Assembly: GCA_009741485.1 (NCBI GenBank)
Contig: CM019216.1
Location: 45,636,550-45,700,549 of the forward strand
Direction of reading: 5' to 3'
DNA: 64,000 nucleotides
Source: Malurus cyaneus samueli
Taxonomy: Eukaryota; Chordata; Aves; Passeriformes; Maluridae
Part shown: piece after piece, positions 60,105 through 64,000 of the stretch
Numbering within the stretch: the stretch's first letter is position 1
How the letters are laid out: every line of letters begins with the position of its first letter
Notes under the pieces: generated by a model
The model's input: the letters and a program-made list of their open reading frames with translations, nothing else
Told to the model about the DNA's origin: nothing
The model's database searches: none
Made by a program: the position numbers and the translations under genes

Positions 60105-63100
60105 CTGAAGAATCAAATACTTCAGTCAGTCTCTTCCTCAAAATGCAGGAGTGAAGCAGAGTTAAAGAAAGGGACTGAGCAAAAGGACAGCAGGGAAGCT
60201 CCATCCTGTACCTCTACGACATAACTTAACTCACTTTACACCTACCAGCAAGCAATCCCACTGCTGTTGAGGTAGCTTAGCCTGGAGCTGTGAAGCAGAT
60301 TCTGTTAAGCTTCTCATGTTTGACTGTGACTTGTTTTAGGATTTTGTTAAATGAACAAAAGCATTTAGGGTATGAAGACTAGATCTGGCAGACCATACTG
60401 AAAACTGGGGCAAAGATTGTAAAATTATGGAACAGACTCAGGCAAGTGCTCCTCCTCATCAACTACAACAAACAGAGATTTTGGAGCTGCAAAACAAAGT
60501 TTGGAAAAAAGCTCATTCAGTTGTCCTTTAACTCATAGCCCCAGAAAGTGGAGTCAAATTCTTCTTTTAAACTAAGGAAATTAAATTTCTTTATGAGATT
60601 TTGGTTTTCTCTAAGCATTAAGCAAAAATGAAAATCCAAAGATGCCCAAGGATGAAATGGGGGAAGAAATTAAAAAAAAAAAAAAAAAAAGGTTCGCAGG
60701 AAATCTACACATGATACAACACTGGGGTCATTTCCAACTGATGCCACTGATGGCAAGTCAAAAACTGCACAACTTTGGAAACAGCTACTCATTAGCAAGC
60801 ATGTACTGCTCCTTCCAATCCTTAAATTCCCTATTTCCCAGTTTCTTCTCTATCTTTAGCCCTTCCTTTTCACTCCAGTGTTCAGCTCAAAATATCCTAG
60901 TAGTTGACAGGCTGCAACCAGCCTAAAATCTCCTGGAATTCTATGGCAAAGCCTACACACGAATCCCCCCGCCTCGCCATTTGGTTCAAGGCTGCAGAGA
61001 CCTCATCACTGCGCAGTCCACCACAGCAACCTTTTGTTTACAAATGGCCAGCAAAAAGTTATTTGAATTATATAATTCCTGATAACATAATATGAACTTC
61101 AGCTTGTAGGAAGGAATCTACTCCATCGCGTCCAATCTTTCTTGGTTTTCCTGGACTGTGTGCTGAACAACTTGGGCAGTCAATCATACAGCAGAATTAT
61201 AGAAACACAAAGTATTAAGCAGAACTAGAGCCAGGCTGAGCATTTATTTCTAAATCTTCTGTGGTGGGGGTACACAACTCGCACCCCACGGGTGTGGGCA
61301 CTTTCTGCTTTCTCCCTGGAGCCGGGAGGGACATCACTGGCACTGCAGTGCTGTGTCACTCTGCTCTGCACTGTCCCCTGTGCGTGGCAGCCATAAGATG
61401 GCCCCTGCTGCAGGCTCCCGCTGCCACACAAGGGCCTCTCACTGGCACTGCTGCTGCACTGGCAAAATGTCCTATGTCACAGCTCTTCAGGGCACCCAAG
61501 CCCTCTGCAAATAGGGGATGGGGATGGCTTCCTGACAGCAGAGCTCCGTGACAAGCACAGTTTGTTCCCAGCACAGGAACAGGAGATAAAACGACCAAAC
61601 AAAACATAACAAAAAAAACAAAGAGCTGCAGTGGCCTCAGTCTGCAAGTGCCCCTTGGCACATGGTGAAGCCCCACCAGGCACGATGGTTTAGCCTTAAG
61701 TAAATCACTGCTTTCATTCTTATTAGGGGATGTTGAAAGCTTAATGCACCTTCCTATTTTGTTAGACTAGATTTGTGCATTCTGACAGCAAAAGTGCTTG
61801 TTCTGGGAGGTGTTGGGAACAATTTCATCATTGGTGCTGGACTGAGAGTAGTTTTTCACTCTTCCCAAGCAGCCAGTGTTGCCATTGCTGTTTATACAAT
61901 ACTGCACACCCATAGAATATAAAAATTCACTTAGGATTCTTTTAAACACTTGTGAATCTTTCCTCTTATAAATAAGGGTAAATAAAACTTTAACTCTTGA
62001 TTCAAGCAGTTTTTCTGTCTGGTTGAGATAGAGTGCTTCTTAAACTTTTTGCATGAAGTAGATGGACAAAAGATTATGTTCTTTCCCTGTTCAACCCATG
62101 GTTCTAATTCAGTTATGATGTCTTGCCCTACTATTCTTCCAGCCTCAATTTTCAGCTTAGGACACTTTCCAAGCTGGATGTGGTTTTACATTGTTCACGA
62201 CTTGCAGAGGATGAACATTTTGAAAAGCAATCAATTTCTTCTTCAGCTCATATGATTCACAACTTTAAATACAATACACTGACAAAAGAAGCATCTTCTA
62301 CATGTGAATCTAAACTTTTATCAATCTTTAACAAAAGTAACTGCAGTAGGCAGGATAAATAGAGTCCCATGAGCTATTGGCCAGCAACTTAAATACAGTC
62401 ACATATTAGGATTTAAATTTAGCTTTCGAACTATTGCAGAGAGTCCCTCTTGGTTATTACTGGAGGTCTTACTAGTTGTGCGATAAGATCTTTCCTTCTG
62501 ATTTTCCCTTTTCCTCTGAAGGGTCCCCGCGGAGTGGCGAAGCCGGGGCTGCCCCTCGCCCGCTAGCAGCTGCCGGTAACTTTCGAGCGACTTCCAAAAT
62601 AGTGGCAGGCGGGAGGCCCCTCCCCGCGGCGGGGCTCCCGCAGCCAGCGCTCCGCTCCGAGCCGTGCCCCCGGCCCGCGCACCCACCGCAGCTGCCGCTG
62701 CCGGCACGCGGGGCCAGCCAGCCCGCCCGCCACTGCCTCCCCGTGATTTTTCAAAAAAAAAAATTTAATTATTTTTTAAATTATTATTACAATGGAGCAC
62801 GAGGCCAGCGAAACGCGTCCCCGCGGAGCGTTTTCCGCGCTCCGAGTACCGCCGGGGCTGCACGCACAGCATCCCGTGTGCCCGCGGGGATGCGCGGCGC
62901 CGAGCCCGGTTCAACCCTCCTCTCTCCCGCTCGCTCCCCACGCACACACAAAGCTGGCAACATGGCTACCTCCACTCTAACAAGTTCCTCGCAACTTCGG
63001 CGGCTCGCCGCCTCGCGATGGCGGGGAGAGGCGGCGGGCCCGGCTCGGCGCCCAGGGCGGGCGGACGCCGCCAACTTTCCCCGGCGCCGGGCTCGGCGGG

Positions 63101-63276
63101 AGCGGCACATCCCCTCTCCCGGCCGGCACATCCCCTCGGCTCGGCACGGCGATGCGGCCGAGGAGGAAAGACTGTTAAATTGGAGGCGAAGGCCTGTGCA
63201 AAGTTTAAGCCTTAAATGCCCCGAGCTCAGAGCCCCGGGTTGCAAAATCAGTATCGGGGAGAAAAAATCTACTCAC
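60105..63276 (-). other. Intron region between ASF1A exon 1 and the MCM9 Walker B exon
   Basis: This stretch is intron for MCM9 and, by its orientation, for ASF1A too. It holds an A18-type tract near 60,670-60,690, a GC-richer block around 61,255-61,690 that I cannot assign, AT-rich unique sequence to about 62,500, and then the CpG island. I looked on the minus strand for the MCM9 Walker A exon and for ASF1A exons 2-4 and saw neither. Confidence 0.6.
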
Positions 63277-63385
63277 CTTCAGACAGGTCTTCTATGCACT
63301 CGAATGTGATTTCGAACTGGAAAGGATTGTAGAAAGGAGAAGGATTATCCAACACCACTACATTGTTCACCTGAACCTTTGCCAT
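63277..63385 (-). CDS. ASF1A: ASF1A first coding exon (partial gene)
   Basis: From the ATG at 63,385 the minus strand reads MAKVQVNNVVVLDNPSPFYN then PFQFEITFECIEDLSE, 36 codons plus one base, followed by the donor GTGAGT at 63,276. This is the start of the ASF1 histone chaperone fold (first strands of the immunoglobulin-like beta-sandwich that binds H3-H4). It agrees with vertebrate ASF1A over its whole length; I chose ASF1A rather than ASF1B from the MCM9 neighbourhood and the exact wording. The protein acts in the nucleus in replication-coupled and HIRA-dependent nucleosome assembly. The exon sits in a CpG island, as expected for a housekeeping promoter. Exons 2-4 (about 168 more residues in the family) were not found on either strand. 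The reading direction is the same as MCM9, whereas in mammals the nested ASF1A reads opposite to MCM9. Confidence 0.95.
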
Positions 63386-63517
63386 ATTTTGGAAAAAAAC
63401 ACAAACAATAGGCAGAGCGTGTTAACGCCGCGCACTAAAGTCCTCCGTGCCGGGCTCCCGCAGCGCACAAGCCCCCGCGCCGCTGCCCGAGCGAGGCTGC
63501 AGGGCGGCGACTTCCAC

Positions 63518-63521
<4 letters not shown>

Positions 63522-63550
<29 letters not shown>
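63522..63550. repeat. T29 homopolymer in ASF1A 5' region
   Basis: Twenty-nine consecutive T on the plus strand (A on the ASF1A strand), inside the CpG island and about 140 bases upstream of the ASF1A start codon. It is unusual for a GC-rich promoter and is a place where assemblies and reads often fail. Confidence 0.9.
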
Positions 63551-63908
63551 CGGCCCCCCTTTATTTACACCGGGAACGCTCCACACTGTTCGCTTCCTAT
63601 TCGCTCAACTAAGCCATTCTGCCCCTGCTCGCCGCCAGCGCCCGCCCGATTGGCCGCTCGCCGGCGAGAGGGCCCCCCTCCGCGGGCACGACGGGCACCG
63701 AGCGCGGCAGAGCGGCCCCCGGGCGCGCCCGCCCCGCGCCGCCCCGCCCGCAGCGCCCCAACCCGGCGCGCGCCGGCAACGGCCCCGGCAGCAGCGCGCG
63801 CGCGGGGGGGCGGGGCCGGGGCGGGCCAGCGCGGGAGATGATTCCCGGAGCGCGTGGAGCTTTGGCTTTCTCTGATTTCAGGAAAATGAACGAGAGCATA
63901 TCAGTAGC

Positions 63909-63927
63909 CTTTTTTCTTTTCTTTTTT

Positions 63928-63962
<35 letters not shown>
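63909..63962. repeat. T-rich tract at the right edge
   Basis: A T-rich run with a few C, ending in more than 30 uninterrupted T, just outside the CpG island near the end of the window. No other feature is seen between it and 64,000. Confidence 0.85.
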
Positions 63963-63963
<1 letters not shown>

Positions 63964-64000
63964 TTTTACTGTATGCATTAAAAAGATTAAAATCCAGGCG

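Larger units (their letters stand above)
62510..63880. promoter_or_regulatory. CpG island with ASF1A promoter
   Basis: GC content and CpG density rise sharply here against an AT-rich background, with many CG dinucleotides and long G/C runs. The ASF1A start codon lies inside. Upstream of the exon, in transcription order, are GC boxes around 63,804-63,825 (GGGGCGGGG type), an inverted CCAAT box (ATTGG on the plus strand at 63,649-63,653) and an A/T-rich TAAATAAAG stretch near 63,560. Transcription probably begins between about 63,600 and 63,400 on the minus strand; the exact site cannot be read. Overlapping open frames on both strands in this island are composition artefacts. Confidence 0.8.

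Noticed and set aside
61068..61196. 43-codon minus-strand open stretch with SPGKPRKIGRDGVD
   Set aside because: Considered as a missing MCM9 or ASF1A exon, but it matches neither, lacks convincing splice sites and is short enough to be chance.
61255..61690. GC-richer block that might be an LTR or a second CpG island
   Set aside because: CpG density is modest and no LTR landmarks or ends could be identified.
62476..63309. 277-codon plus-strand open frame across the CpG island
   Set aside because: It is Arg/Ala/Pro-rich in all overlapping frames, as expected from GC composition, and runs antisense through the ASF1A exon.
63389..63899. Several 90-150 codon frames on both strands right of the ASF1A exon
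   Set aside because: They read through the T29 tract (poly-Phe) and GC-rich promoter sequence, and have no domain.

Overview
This window is nuclear DNA from a bird, most likely a songbird. The signs are many CR1 LINE fragments with the avian 3' end repeat, a tRNA-derived SINE with a CR1 tail (the TguSINE1 design known from zebra finch), avian ERVL-type and other ERV LTRs, interrupted genes with GT-AG introns, and vertebrate proteins. It matches the vertebrate MCM9-ASF1A neighbourhood (human 6q22). Both recognised genes read on the minus strand.

Layout. Positions 1-46,000 are gene-poor: AT-rich single-copy DNA with CR1 fragments, one ERVL 3' end with LTR (about 14,045-15,080), one minus-strand ERV LTR (from 23,470), simple repeats and two CTCF-like motifs. 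I found no convincing protein-coding gene there. A possible poly(A) signal at 286-291 could be the tail of a plus-strand gene lying off the left edge. Positions 46,263-60,104 hold the last six coding exons of MCM9 (minus strand). These encode the second half of the AAA+ helicase core (Walker B, sensor 1, arginine finger, sensor 2 region) and the long C-terminal tail. All splice sites are GT-AG, and the six exons join in one frame of 2,324 nt to a single stop. The Walker A exon and the N-terminal half of MCM9 are not visible and should lie beyond 64,000. Positions 62,500-63,880 are a strong CpG island. Inside it, at 63,277-63,385, is the first coding exon of the histone chaperone ASF1A, also on the minus strand. 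I could not find ASF1A exons 2-4.

How the genes relate. MCM9 works with MCM8 in homologous recombination and replication-fork repair; ASF1A delivers histones H3-H4 for chromatin assembly. In mammals ASF1A is nested in an MCM9 intron on the opposite strand. Here ASF1A exon 1 sits in the equivalent intron but reads in the same direction as MCM9, so its remaining exons would have to be interleaved with MCM9 exons. This points either to a local inversion or to an assembly misjoin near the CpG island, and it is the most notable observation in the window. ASF1A exon 1 is also phase-compatible with the next MCM9 exon downstream.

Limits. All similarity statements come from reading translations against family knowledge; no search was run. 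Repeat boundaries are approximate. No unmistakably new biological system is visible.
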